The position numbers and the translations under genes were made by a program. The notes beneath the pieces are model-generated. The model searched no databases, had not been told where the DNA came from, and saw nothing but the letters and a program-made list of their open reading frames with translations. Positions 1 through 8,775 of a stretch of 38,329 nt of DNA are shown here, piece by piece; within the stretch, counting starts at the first letter, position 1; each line of letters opens with the position of its first letter. This DNA is from Pedobacter sp. UBA4863 (GTDB lineage Bacteria; Bacteroidota; Bacteroidia; Sphingobacteriales; Sphingobacteriaceae). The stretch lies in assembly GCF_002399615.1 (NCBI RefSeq), contig NZ_DHDZ01000060.1, forward strand, positions 1-38,329. The letters run 5' to 3'.

Positions 1-351
1 TTATCTTAAATGCACAACAGGTTCAATTAGATTATTATTAATATAAATCATCTTTTGAAAACTGCTTTTAAAATAATTAATTTTATGTAAAAAGATCCCT
101 TTCTTATCTTTCTGCAGAGTGAAAAAAGCTAATCTACCTTTATACTCATATAAAATTAAGCTGTCATTCCTACTTGAAAGTTTCCATTCTATTAAGTTAT
201 CTATTTTCCTATTTGCTTTTATGCATTCAGTTATATAAGCTATTTCAATCGCTTCCTTATCACGAATGTTCTTTTGGGGTAATGTTTGTCCGAAAACGCA
301 AGATTTTAAGGCGCAACAAAAAATAATCAGTATGATTTGTATTACTTTCAT
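1..351 (-). CDS. small secreted protein of unknown function
   Basis: This is an open frame of 116 residues from the ATG at 351; the stop lies at the first bases of the window. I chose this start because it opens directly on a hydrophobic signal peptide (MKVIQIILIIFCCALKSC) ending in VFGQ, a common Bacteroidota cleavage context. The frame stays open upstream to 459, but that part is dispersed repeat DNA and is unlikely to be coding. The mature part is basic and polar with no motif that I recognise; an LILYEYKGRLAFF stretch suggests beta strands. Its position beside repeats and another small orphan gene fits accessory DNA. An effector, an immunity protein or a simple exported protein are all possible. 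Confidence 0.5.
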   Translation of the reverse strand: MKVIQIILIIFCCALKSCVFGQTLPQKNIRDKEAIEIAYITECIKANRKIDNLIEWKLSSRNDSLILYEYKGRLAFFTLQKDKKGIFLHKINYFKSSFQKMIYINNNLIEPVVHLR

Positions 352-360
352 TTGTATGGT

Positions 361-423
361 TTCCCAATTTTGGCGCAAGTCTTGTGTTTTAGGTTTGGGT
401 GAGGATGACTTGTGCCTGTTAGC
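361..423 (-). repeat. dispersed repeat, copy 1 (second copy at 37137-37200)
   Basis: Read on the minus strand, this begins GCTAACAGGCACAAGTCATCC and runs to CTTGCGCCAAAATTGGGAA. The plus strand at 37137-37200 carries a close relative with the same CTAACAGGCACAA start and the same GACTTGCG.C core. Inside this copy, bases 374-386 form a short hairpin (CACAAG-a-CTTGCG on the minus strand). That hairpin has the same A.C mismatch as the REP hairpins around the 36.4 kb transposase, so the element may be a relative of that REP family. Confidence 0.65.
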
Positions 424-499
424 ATTTATGTTGTTTGTATGGTAAAAATTTCTAGCCATTTAAATAAATACCCTGTTAGCACTTACGTAGTTTGCTATG
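415..499. repeat. two spaced direct repeats of about 28 bp
   Basis: CCTGTTAGCATTTATGTTG (from 415) and CCTGTTAGCACTTACGTAG (from 472) are imperfect direct repeats about 28 bp long, 57 bp apart. They match at all but a few positions. The second copy encodes the last residues of the small frame at 476-688, so that protein's C-terminus is repeat-derived. Confidence 0.55.
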
Positions 500-688
500 A
501 GTAAAGCCCACTTTATCAAGTGTCTTATTCGGACATCGTAGATTTTTTATGCCAAGAACTGAAACTAAGACCTGAATCAAAATGGGAATAAATAGCACTG
601 TTATCGAAAGCAGTTGTTTAAATTTTTCCGTAAATTGTCCATGCCCAATTGTGAATTCCAAATCATCGGACTCTTGTATGGTTGACAT
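476..688 (-). CDS. possible small membrane protein, C-terminus made of repeat DNA
   Basis: This frame of 70 residues has an acidic N-terminus followed by one hydrophobic helix (about residues 27-47, LLSITVLFIPILIQVLVSVLG). No family is recognised. The last residues (about HSKLRKC) are encoded by a direct-repeat unit that also occurs 57 bp away. The gene may therefore be a truncated remnant that reads into a repeat. A small hairpin (CACTT-tatc-AAGTG, 509-522) lies near its 3' end. It is accepted only weakly: the length is short and there is no homology that I can cite. Confidence 0.3.
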   Translation of the reverse strand: MSTIQESDDLEFTIGHGQFTEKFKQLLSITVLFIPILIQVLVSVLGIKNLRCPNKTLDKVGFTHSKLRKC

Positions 689-797
689 ATTTATAAAAAT
701 TAAATTAGTAACACTTTTCGAATGTAAATAAGTTATTTTGTTAAATTAAATGCTGAAGTTTCTCACTGGATAAGACAACAATCTAAAAAATATAAAC

Positions 798-1247
798 TCA
801 CGGTTGTCCAGCTTTTACTGATTTTAAACCCTCAATACCTACCACTTTTTCCTCTTCTTCGCCTTTTTTACGTTTCTTCTTTTTCTTGCTAGAGTCTATT
901 CCGCTTAAACGCTCTTCGGTTACTTTATCAAATTCAATAATTTGCTCAGGTTTTAAAACCGCTTTAATATTTTTGTTAGTTTCGTTATTTAAACGGTAAA
1001 ACTTGGTCATTTCTTCATCGTTATAACCCGTTGCCTGTTGTTTTTTAAACAAGTTAACCTGTTCTTTTGCCAAGTTATAAGCATAATTATAAATTACACT
1101 TTTTTGAGTAGAACTCAATTTTAAACGGGTTTCCAGCTCTTCTACGTTTTTTTTAGCCAATTCTTCGGGCGTAGGCATTTTAGGTTGTGCCAGCGCAGCC
1201 ATTACCATTGTTGTGAAAAATAAAAGAGCAGATAAAAACTTTTTCAT
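798..1247 (-). CDS. secreted CpxP/Spy-like small helical protein
   Basis: The 149-residue protein has a clear signal peptide (about residues 1-20, ending MAALAQ). A helical region follows with the pattern seen in CpxP/Spy-like periplasmic proteins and their Bacteroidota relatives: an LKLSSTQKSVIY segment near residue 42 and a second, related LKPEQIIEFDKV segment near residue 97. That family usually acts as a periplasmic chaperone or metal/stress sensor; the role here is inferred. The odd part is the C-terminal tail, a run of lysines and arginine followed by a glutamate run (about residues 121-134), which is low complexity and probably disordered. The gene stands alone, divergent from rmuC. 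Confidence 0.6.
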   Translation of the reverse strand: MKKFLSALLFFTTMVMAALAQPKMPTPEELAKKNVEELETRLKLSSTQKSVIYNYAYNLAKEQVNLFKKQQATGYNDEEMTKFYRLNNETNKNIKAVLKPEQIIEFDKVTEERLSGIDSSKKKKKRKKGEEEEKVVGIEGLKSVKAGQP

Positions 1248-1402
1248 TATTATTTACTGTTTGAACCCGCAATTTAGGAAAAATTTAAGTGTTAGGAAAG
1301 TCCACAAAAAAGATGCCCAAACATAAGCTATAGTTGGTTTTCTCACTAAGCAAATCCGTTAAATGCTTCTATTTTTTATAACAGCTATAATTTTAACAAA
1401 GC

Positions 1403-1431
1403 TTTGCCCTCAGTTTAATTTCGTTATTTTG
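1403..1431 (+). promoter_or_regulatory. candidate Bacteroidota promoter for rmuC
   Basis: TTTG at 1403-1406 and TTATTTTG at 1424-1431 are separated by 17 bp. This resembles the Bacteroidota -33 TTG / -7 TAnnTTTG promoter with one mismatch in the -7 box. The predicted leader before the rmuC ATG at 1485 would be about 45 bases. Confidence 0.35.
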
Positions 1432-1484
1432 TACTGTTTTTGCCTAAAAAGCACTGCATCGGTGTCTTAAAAATTTAATTAATT

Positions 1485-2759
1485 ATGGAAATTACTATCG
1501 TTGTTTTATTGGTAACCATCTTGGGTTTTCTAGTATTTTTATTGATTAGAAAATCTGACAAGCCAACAGTAAAAGAATTATTTTCTGTAGAGTTTCTAAA
1601 AGATGAAAATCAGAAATTACAACAACAACTTAACCATTTAAGAGCCGATTACATTAACGAGAACAACCGTGCTACCAGGGCTGAGGAAAACTTAAAAGCA
1701 CAACGAGAAATTGCTACCAAACAGCAACAAAATTTAGAAGAATTACAACAAAAATTTACCCTAGAGTTTGCTAACATCGCCAATAAAATACTAGACGAAA
1801 AATCTGCAAAATTTACTGCACAAAACCAAAACAATTTAGATCAAATACTCAATCCGCTAAAGGCCAATATCAAATCTTTTGAAGAAAAAGTAGATAAAGT
1901 TTATCAAACCGAAGCAGCAGAACGTAGCCAATTGAAAGGCGTAATTTTTCAGCTAATGGACCAAAGTAAACAGATACAAACCGATGCCAATAACTTAACC
2001 AAGGCACTAAAGGGCGACAATAAAAAGCAGGGTAACTGGGGCGAAATTATTTTAGAACGGGTGTTAGAAACCTCTGGCTTGGTTAAAGACAGAGAATATA
2101 GCATTCAAAAAAGCTTAAATAGCAGCGATGGCAATCGTTTTCAGCCCGATGTAATCATTAACCTGCCCGACGAGAAAAACTTGATTATAGACGCTAAAAT
2201 TTCGTTGGTGGCCTATGAAAGAATGGTAAGTGCAGAGCTTGAAGAAGAAAAAGCACTTTACCTTAAACAACATCTGCTTTCTATCAAAAGTCACATAGAT
2301 GGTTTATCGGCTAAAAACTACCAGCATTTGTATGCCATTAACTCTCCAGATTTTGTACTTTTATTTATTCCTATAGAGGCTTCTTTTAGTGTAACAGTAC
2401 AAGCAGATACCGAACTTTTTAATTACGCTTGGCATAAAAAGGTGGTTTTGGTTAGTCCAACTACATTATTGGCAACACTACGCACTATTGCCAGTATTTG
2501 GAAAGTTGACCGACAAAATAAAAACGTTTTCGAAATAGCTGAAGAAGCTGGCGCACTTTACGACAAGTTTGTAGGTTTTTTAACCGATATGGAAAAGATT
2601 GGCAAACACTTAGAACAAACGCAAAAAGCGCACGACGATGCCTTTAAAAAACTACAATACGGTAGTGGTAATTTAATTGGTAAGGTAGAAAAAATTAAAA
2701 AACTAGGTGCTAAAACAAAGGGCAACAAGCAAATAGACAGTAAATTTTTAGATGAGTAA
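1485..2759 (+). CDS. rmuC: DNA recombination protein RmuC
   Basis: The 424-residue protein has an N-terminal membrane helix (about residues 3-20) and a long coiled coil (about 35-130). The conserved RmuC core follows, with KQGNWGEIILERVLETSGL, a nuclease-like QPDVIINLPDEKNLIIDAKISL segment (about residues 222-242) and FIPIEASF. RmuC family proteins are membrane-anchored and limit DNA inversions and rearrangements between repeats; a PD-(D/E)XK-type fold is predicted for the family. Length is normal for Bacteroidota. The gene ends exactly where the convergent glycosyltransferase gene ends, with no spacer. Confidence 0.93.
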   Translation: MEITIVVLLVTILGFLVFLLIRKSDKPTVKELFSVEFLKDENQKLQQQLNHLRADYINENNRATRAEENLKAQREIATKQQQNLEELQQKFTLEFANIANKILDEKSAKFTAQNQNNLDQILNPLKANIKSFEEKVDKVYQTEAAERSQLKGVIFQLMDQSKQIQTDANNLTKALKGDNKKQGNWGEIILERVLETSGLVKDREYSIQKSLNSSDGNRFQPDVIINLPDEKNLIIDAKISLVAYERMVSAELEEEKALYLKQHLLSIKSHIDGLSAKNYQHLYAINSPDFVLLFIPIEASFSVTVQADTELFNYAWHKKVVLVSPTTLLATLRTIASIWKVDRQNKNVFEIAEEAGALYDKFVGFLTDMEKIGKHLEQTQKAHDDAFKKLQYGSGNLIGKVEKIKKLGAKTKGNKQIDSKFLDE

Positions 2760-4007
2760 TTATAATTTTTCAATCAATTTTAATAACTTCTCTTCCTGAC
2801 CCTGGCGGCTTAATTCATAAAGTTCTTCCTCTGTTCTATTAATTCTAGCTGGTTTACCTTTAAAATGATTATCCATTGAATTTTTCAATACCTCAATGAT
2901 TTCTTCTTCATTTTCACAAATAAAACCTGCATTATATTTCTTTATGCTTTCTTCCAAATCTCCATAATCGTTAACGGGAAGCAAAATAGGTTTTTGAAAA
3001 GCGAGGTATTCGTACTGCTTAGTCGTAATAATTTCTCTTCTATTGCCGTATTTTAAATGAAAAAACATTGCAGCACTATACAATTCGGCATATACCTGCT
3101 CTATTGGCATCTTAGCACTTATATAGATGTATGGCTCTAAATTAAAATGTTTAATAAGCTCCTTTAATCTTAAAGACTCTCCTGTACCAATAAATCTAAT
3201 TTGAAAATATTGAGGCTGAATTTTATTACTATCTATAAACGCTCTAACTGCTTTAAAAAAGATAGTATTATCTAACTGATCATTATAAACAGATCCTAAA
3301 TAAACCAACTTAAAGGTGTAAGGATGATCTTGTATTTTATTAAATTCTATCTTATTTAAGTCGTAACCATTTTTTATAATTTCAATAGATTCTCTATATT
3401 TTTCTGGAAAAAGTCTATGAATAGAATCAGAAATAGTGATAATTAAATCAGCGCTTTTTAAATTTCTTAATTCACTTCTTTTTAAAAATCGTTTTCTAAG
3501 GAATGATAAGATCTTATTGTCTTCTATTTGTTTATATCCAAACACACCTGGATCTCGATAATCTAAAATTAGTCTACAACCAAACTCTTGTTTTAAAGCA
3601 TATCCTAAATTATGTATAGCTATAGACGGAAACGAAACAAATATAATATCCTCTGCGGTAAGGTTAATATTGGTTTGTTTTTTATATTTATTAAATTCTC
3701 TACCTAAATCAAATATTTCTTTTCCTGTAAATAAAAAATAGCTAGCTAATAAAAATTTAGCCCCTATTCTTCGGCCGCTATCGGTAAGTTTTTTATAAAA
3801 ATTATGAAAAAATCCTGGAGTATAGTTTAAGGGTATTTCTATTAAATTACCTTTAATTTTAATAGGCCTTTCTAATTTGTTTCTATTACCGTAAACAAAA
3901 TGTACCTCATAGAAATTCGATAGATTCTCTGCTATACTTTGTAATCTGTTAAATCCAGTTTGGTAAGTCTCTTTACCATGATAAGAAAACACAAAAATTC
4001 TCTTCAA
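2760..4007 (-). CDS. glycosyltransferase, GT-B fold (GT4-like)
   Basis: The 415-residue protein has the two-domain layout of GT-B glycosyltransferases. The N-terminal domain opens KRIFVFSYHGKETYQTGFNR and contains ILDYRDPGVFG. The C-terminal domain has the family 4 features KLVYLGSVYNDQLDN, IRFIGTGES and KQYEYLAFQKPILLP. It probably transfers a sugar from an NDP-sugar to a surface glycan or lipid. There is no signal peptide, so it should be cytoplasmic. It is a lone glycan gene here, with no visible polysaccharide cluster, and it sits tail to tail with rmuC. The acceptor cannot be told from the sequence. Confidence 0.85.
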   Translation of the reverse strand: MKRIFVFSYHGKETYQTGFNRLQSIAENLSNFYEVHFVYGNRNKLERPIKIKGNLIEIPLNYTPGFFHNFYKKLTDSGRRIGAKFLLASYFLFTGKEIFDLGREFNKYKKQTNINLTAEDIIFVSFPSIAIHNLGYALKQEFGCRLILDYRDPGVFGYKQIEDNKILSFLRKRFLKRSELRNLKSADLIITISDSIHRLFPEKYRESIEIIKNGYDLNKIEFNKIQDHPYTFKLVYLGSVYNDQLDNTIFFKAVRAFIDSNKIQPQYFQIRFIGTGESLRLKELIKHFNLEPYIYISAKMPIEQVYAELYSAAMFFHLKYGNRREIITTKQYEYLAFQKPILLPVNDYGDLEESIKKYNAGFICENEEEIIEVLKNSMDNHFKGKPARINRTEEELYELSRQGQEEKLLKLIEKL

Positions 4008-4101
4008 TAGTAGTTAATTTAGTAGCGAGCAATATATAGATTATGAAATAAAAGTATGCTTAAAATAGATGAAAATCCTTTAAAATTTTACCAAATAGCC
4101 C

Positions 4102-5142
4102 TTAATGTTTAAAAGCATTCCAACCTTGCGCTTTTAATTCATGTACCACATCAGATTTAGAAATCATCTTCACACCAGAATTTTTTTCGGTAATGTGTCC
4201 AATAATACTGATATCTACATCGTTCTTAATCTTTTCGTAATCAGCTTGTTTAATGGTAAACAATAGTTCATAATCTTCGCCTCCATTTAACGCACAAATA
4301 GTAGGATCCAAACCTAATTCTCGTGCAGTTTCGTAGGTTACCGGATCAATAGGTAGTTTATCTTCGTAAATAGTACAGCCTTTATCGCTCTGCGTGGCAA
4401 TATGCAATATCTCCGAAGCTAAACCATCGGAAATATCAATCATAGCTGTAGGTTTTACCTTAATTTGTGCTAAAAGATCTACAATATCTCTTCTTCCTTC
4501 TGGTTTTAACTGACGTTCAATAATATAATCTTTACCTTCTAAATCAGGTTGTATTTGCGGATTTTCTAAGAAAACCTGTTTCTCTCTTTCTAAAATTTGT
4601 AAGCCCACATAAGCACCACCCAAATCGCCAGAAACACATAATAAATCGCCTTCTTGGGCACCATTTCTATAGGTAACATCTTCTTGGGCAGCATAACCAA
4701 TGCTAGTTATACTAATTATTAAACCTTGCTTACTTGAGGAGGTATCGCCACCAATTAAATCGATATTAAACTTATTGCAGGCTAGTTCTATGCCTTTGTA
4801 GATTTCTTCGATGGCTTCTAAAGGAAACTTACTAGAAACACCCAGAGAAACTGTAATTTGCGTTGCCACACCGTTCATGGCATAAATATCGCTCAGGTTT
4901 ACTTGTACTGCTTTGTAACCCAAATGCATTAAAGGCACATACGATAAATCGAAATGTACACCTTCTAACAATAAATCGGTAGAAATTAAAGTTTGTTTAT
5001 CTTTAAAATCGAGTACTGCGGCATCGTCGCCAACACCTTTAACAGAACTTTCGTGTTTAATTTTAAAATTATTTGTTAAGTGTTTTATTAAGCCAAATTC
5101 ACCTAATTCTTCTAATGAAGTACGCTCTTTATTTTCGAACAT
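4102..5142 (-). CDS. thiL: thiamine-monophosphate kinase
   Basis: The 346-residue protein matches ThiL, which phosphorylates thiamine monophosphate with ATP to give the cofactor thiamine diphosphate. Visible motifs are GVGDDAAV (36-43, metal-binding aspartates), STDLLLEGVHFD (54-65), NLSD (82-85), GGDTSSS (131-137) and the C-terminal ISDGLASE and NGGEDYELLFT segments. Length and motif order are typical of the PurM/ThiL superfamily. It lies 34 bp downstream of nadA on the same strand and may be co-transcribed with it. Confidence 0.95.
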   Translation of the reverse strand: MFENKERTSLEELGEFGLIKHLTNNFKIKHESSVKGVGDDAAVLDFKDKQTLISTDLLLEGVHFDLSYVPLMHLGYKAVQVNLSDIYAMNGVATQITVSLGVSSKFPLEAIEEIYKGIELACNKFNIDLIGGDTSSSKQGLIISITSIGYAAQEDVTYRNGAQEGDLLCVSGDLGGAYVGLQILEREKQVFLENPQIQPDLEGKDYIIERQLKPEGRRDIVDLLAQIKVKPTAMIDISDGLASEILHIATQSDKGCTIYEDKLPIDPVTYETARELGLDPTICALNGGEDYELLFTIKQADYEKIKNDVDISIIGHITEKNSGVKMISKSDVVHELKAQGWNAFKH

Positions 5143-5176
5143 TTTATTTTTAATGTTTTTATAATCAATAATACCG

Positions 5177-6169
5177 TTACAACCCTAAATTAGCCGAAAT
5201 CTCTAACATTCTTTCAATTGGTTTTCTAGCTTGATCAATAATATGTTCAGGAACATTTACTTCTGGCAATCCATTTTTTATGCACAAATACAGTTTTTCT
5301 AAGGTATTTCGTTTCATGTAAGGGCAATCGTTACATGCACAAGCATTGGTAGGAGGGGCTGGAATAAAAACTTTATCTGGACAAGCTTTCTCCATTTGGT
5401 GTATAATACCACTTTCTGTAGCTACAATAAACTCCTTAGCATCACTATTGATCGTGTATTTTAACAAACCTGTGGTAGATCCAATATAATCAGCCATTTT
5501 TAGTACTGCTTCTTCACATTCTGGATGCGCTATAAACTTGGCATTCGGGTGGCGTTCTTTTAATTTGGTAATCTTCTCACGTGAGAAAATTTCATGCACC
5601 ATACAAGCCCCATTCCATAAAACTAAATCTCTACCTGTTTTTTTAGCTACCCAAGCACCCAAGTTTTTATCCGGACCAAAAATTATTTTCTGATCTTTTG
5701 GCAAGCTTTCCACAATTTGTACCGCATTTGTTGATGTACAAACAATATCACTTAAAGCTTTTAATTCTGCTGTACAATTCACATAAGTTATTACCAAATG
5801 ATCAGGATATTTCTCTTTAAATTTTTTAAACAAATGCGGTGGACAACTATCTGCCAGAGAACAACCAGCCTTTAAATCTGGTAGTAAAACTTTCTTTTGT
5901 GGCGATAAAATCTTTGCGGTTTCGGCCATAAAATGCACACCAGCAAATACAATTACATCAGCTTCGGTTTTTGCAGCTTCTTGCGATAAGCCTAAACTAT
6001 CACCAATATAATCTGCAATATCTTGTATATCAGGTTCTTGATAGTAGTGTGCTAAAATAACAGCATTCTTTTCTTTTTTTAGTCGCTCTATTTCGGCAAA
6101 TAAATCTAATGTTGGATCTATTTTTTCCTCTACATAACCTTTTCTATTAAGTTCTTCTAAAATTTCCAT
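5177..6169 (-). CDS. nadA: quinolinate synthase A
   Basis: NadA condenses iminoaspartate with dihydroxyacetone phosphate to make quinolinate in de novo NAD synthesis. The 330-residue protein shows the family pattern: VILAHYYQEPDIQDIADYIGDSL near residue 36, VFAGVHFMAETAKIL near 74, and cysteines expected to hold the [4Fe-4S] cluster at C103 (AGCSLADSC), C189 (NGACMVHE) and in the C277-C282 group (ACACNDCPYM). It is divergent from nadB, which makes its substrate. The shared 475-bp gap probably holds promoters for both. Confidence 0.97.
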   Translation of the reverse strand: MEILEELNRKGYVEEKIDPTLDLFAEIERLKKEKNAVILAHYYQEPDIQDIADYIGDSLGLSQEAAKTEADVIVFAGVHFMAETAKILSPQKKVLLPDLKAGCSLADSCPPHLFKKFKEKYPDHLVITYVNCTAELKALSDIVCTSTNAVQIVESLPKDQKIIFGPDKNLGAWVAKKTGRDLVLWNGACMVHEIFSREKITKLKERHPNAKFIAHPECEEAVLKMADYIGSTTGLLKYTINSDAKEFIVATESGIIHQMEKACPDKVFIPAPPTNACACNDCPYMKRNTLEKLYLCIKNGLPEVNVPEHIIDQARKPIERMLEISANLGL

Positions 6170-6220
6170 TACTATGCTTGTTAGCTACAAATGCTTTTTA
6201 AGTGGTCGCTAATTTTTTTG

Positions 6221-6248
6221 TAAAGATACAGGCTTTAAACTTTATCAA
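6221..6248 (-). promoter_or_regulatory. candidate nadA promoter
   Basis: On the minus strand, TTG (bases 6248-6246) is followed after 17 bases by TATCTTTA (6228-6221). This fits the Bacteroidota -33 TTG / -7 TAnnTTTG pattern with a mismatch in the last -7 base. The leader to the nadA ATG would be about 45 bases. The -33 element overlaps one of the DnaA-box-like sites. Confidence 0.35.
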
Positions 6249-6628
6249 CGCTTCAAACAATATATAATTTAATTATTTAAATAGAATCTTATTCTTTATT
6301 AGTGTGTTGAAACTGTTAGAAAGAATCGAGTAAAAAATGTTGTAAAATGACTTATTCCATAGTTATCAACAATTATTATGGGTTTTTAATTTAAAGTTAC
6401 GTTGATTCTCAATGTTATACTTTTAAGTTGATTAAATTATCAATATAGAAATGTGTATTCTTAAGTTTGTTCTTAAAAGTTGATAACCTGTATAAAGTTG
6501 CTTAAAAATTATGTAAAAGATTGTGGCAAACTTGGCTTTTTACCTTAGCTTTAACAATCAAAAATAGTTGTTACGATAATTTATACATGCTATTCACATA
6601 CTTGTTAACGTTATCCACATACTTGTTA
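6242..6628. other. AT-rich nadA-nadB gap with a cluster of DnaA-box-like sites (origin candidate)
   Basis: This gene-free, very AT-rich stretch carries TTATCCACA at 6611-6619 (a perfect match to the TTATNCACA DnaA box) and TTATCAACA at 6363-6371. Near matches are TTATCAACG at 6242, TTATCAATA at 6437 and TTATCAACT on the minus strand at 6478-6486. The sequence CACATACTTGTTA occurs twice, at 6595-6607 and 6616-6628, with a 21-bp period that overlaps the perfect box. Clusters of DnaA boxes in AT-rich gaps mark replication origins. mnmG, often an origin neighbour, and two parS sites lie 4-6 kb away. The origin role is inferred; a NAD-responsive regulatory region is the plain alternative. Confidence 0.4.
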
Positions 6629-6644
6629 TATTTTATTTAATTTA

Positions 6645-8231
6645 ATGAAAAAAGTTGATTTTTTAGTCATAGGATCGGGGATAGCCGGATTGAGTTTTGC
6701 ACTTAAAGCAGCTAAATATGGTAAGGTACTGATAGTTACCAAATCTAACGAAGACGAGTCGAACACTAAATATGCCCAGGGCGGCGTAGCAGTAGTAGTA
6801 GATAAGTCTGATTCTTTTGAAAAACACATACAAGATACCTTAGTTGCTGGCGATGGTTTGTGCGATAAGGATATTGTGGAAATTGTGGTGAAAGAAGGTC
6901 CAGAACGTATTCAAGAAATTATTGATTATGGAATTAACTTCGATAAAAACCCGGCCGGAGTTTTTGATTTAGCTAAAGAAGGTGGGCATTCTGAACACCG
7001 AGTGCTTCATTATAAGGATATTACGGGTTACGAAATAGAAAGTGTTTTATTGAAACAAATTCATCAAAATGAGAATATTGAGATTTTAACACACTATTTC
7101 TGTTTAGAGTTAATTACCCAACATCATTTGGGAAAACATGTGGATAAAAGCAGTAAAGACATTAATTGTTATGGAATTTATGCTTTTAACACCGAAAATA
7201 ACCATGAAGAAAAAATATTAGCAAATATAACAGTGTTGGCAAGTGGGGGTGCTGGCCATATTTATGCGAATACCACCAATCCGGTAATTGCAACTGGCGA
7301 TGGAATGGCGATGGTTTACCGAGCAAAAGGTAAGATTAGAAATATGGAGTTTATCCAGTTTCATCCAACCGCTTTGTACCATCCTGGCGAATATCCATCT
7401 TTTTTAATTTCTGAAGCTGTTAGAGGTTTTGGAGGGGTTTTGCGCAGAAGAAATGGAGAAGAATTTATGTACGAATATGATAAACGTGGTTCTTTAGCTC
7501 CTCGCGATATTGTGGCTCGTGCTATAGATAATGAAATGAAAAAATCTGGTGATGATTTTGTTTATTTAGATATAACGATGCGTAAAAAGGATGATATTTT
7601 AACTCATTTTCCTAATATTTACGCCAAATGTTTGTCTATTGGCATAGATATGACCAAAGATTATATCCCGGTAACACCAGCTTGCCATTACATGTGTGGT
7701 GGTGTTTTGGTTGATGAAAATGGAAAATCTTCTATCAATAATTTGTATGCTTGTGGCGAAGTTTCTTCTACCGGTTTACATGGGGCTAATCGTTTGGCTT
7801 CTAATTCTTTGCTAGAGGCTACAGTTTTTGCACATCGTATTTTCTTATCAGCTATCGAGAGTTATAAAACCAGTAGTTTGCCAGATCATATTCCAGATTG
7901 GGATGATAAAGGTGTAATACAATCTAACGAAGATATTTTGGTTACGCATAACCTGCGTGAAACCCAAAAAATTATGAGCGATTATGTAGGTATAGTACGT
8001 TCTGATTTTAGATTAGACAGAGCTTTAAGAAGGCTTTATCTATTGTATGAAGAAACAGAAGAATTTTATAAAAAGAACAAAGTTTCGGTAAAGTTATGCG
8101 AATTGAGAAATGTGATACAAGTTGCCTATTTGGTAATTAAATCTGCTATACATCGCAAAGAAAGTAGGGGATTGCATTACACTACAGATTATCCAAAGCA
8201 TCAAAATGAATTAGTAGATACCATTCTCTAG
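6645..8231 (+). CDS. nadB: L-aspartate oxidase
   Basis: NadB is the FAD enzyme that oxidises L-aspartate to iminoaspartate, the substrate of NadA. The 528-residue protein begins with the FAD-binding motif GSGIAGLSFAL (10-20). It carries the succinate dehydrogenase/NadB-type signatures KYAQGGVAVV, LASGGAGHIYANTTNP, FIQFHPTALYHPG, LAPRDIVARAI, TPACHYMCGG and the C-terminal GEVSSTGLHGANRLASNSLLE. The helical C-terminal domain is present, so the gene looks complete. It is divergent from nadA. Confidence 0.97.
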   Translation: MKKVDFLVIGSGIAGLSFALKAAKYGKVLIVTKSNEDESNTKYAQGGVAVVVDKSDSFEKHIQDTLVAGDGLCDKDIVEIVVKEGPERIQEIIDYGINFDKNPAGVFDLAKEGGHSEHRVLHYKDITGYEIESVLLKQIHQNENIEILTHYFCLELITQHHLGKHVDKSSKDINCYGIYAFNTENNHEEKILANITVLASGGAGHIYANTTNPVIATGDGMAMVYRAKGKIRNMEFIQFHPTALYHPGEYPSFLISEAVRGFGGVLRRRNGEEFMYEYDKRGSLAPRDIVARAIDNEMKKSGDDFVYLDITMRKKDDILTHFPNIYAKCLSIGIDMTKDYIPVTPACHYMCGGVLVDENGKSSINNLYACGEVSSTGLHGANRLASNSLLEATVFAHRIFLSAIESYKTSSLPDHIPDWDDKGVIQSNEDILVTHNLRETQKIMSDYVGIVRSDFRLDRALRRLYLLYEETEEFYKKNKVSVKLCELRNVIQVAYLVIKSAIHRKESRGLHYTTDYPKHQNELVDTIL

Positions 8232-8265
8232 TTTTAGGTTTAATAATTTATAATACTAAATATAA

Positions 8266-8775
8266 ATGTCAGTAATATTAGCAGTAAAAGGAGTTGCCCC
8301 ACAGTTAGGAGAAGAGTGTTATATAGCACCTAATGCCACCATAGTTGGCGATGTGAGAATTGGAAATAAATGTTCTATTTGGTTTAATGCCGTAGTTAGG
8401 GGCGATGTAAATAGTATTACCATTGGTAACGAGAGTAATATACAAGATGGGGCGGTTATTCATGCTACTTATTTAAAAGCAGCTACTGTAATTGGAAACA
8501 GGGTTAATGTTGGTCATAATGCCATAGTGCATGGTTGTACGGTAAAAAATAATGTACTTATTGGTATGGGTGCAATTGTAATGGACAATGCAATAGTTGA
8601 TGAATATTGTATTATAGCAGCAGGAGCAGTTGTATTAGAAAATACCATTTGCGAGAGCGGTTATATTTATGCGGGTACACCTGCTAAAAAAATAAAGCCC
8701 ATCACCGAAGAGCAACGAGCTTTATTAAATAAATTGCCTGATAATTATATCATGTATGCAGATTGGTTTAAGTAG
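8266..8775 (+). CDS. gamma-carbonic anhydrase-like hexapeptide protein
   Basis: The 169-residue protein is built of left-handed beta-helix hexapeptide repeats (for example IVGDVRIGNKCSIWFNAVVRGDV). It has the histidines expected to bind metal in the gamma-carbonic anhydrase/PaaY/YrdA group: H66 (VIHATYL), H84 and H89 (NVGHNAIVHGC). Such proteins form trimers with metal between subunits. Carbonic anhydrase activity is variable in this group, so the reaction is not certain. The gene follows nadB by 34 bp and may be co-transcribed. It ends flush against the convergent lipoprotein gene. Confidence 0.88.
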   Translation: MSVILAVKGVAPQLGEECYIAPNATIVGDVRIGNKCSIWFNAVVRGDVNSITIGNESNIQDGAVIHATYLKAATVIGNRVNVGHNAIVHGCTVKNNVLIGMGAIVMDNAIVDEYCIIAAGAVVLENTICESGYIYAGTPAKKIKPITEEQRALLNKLPDNYIMYADWFK

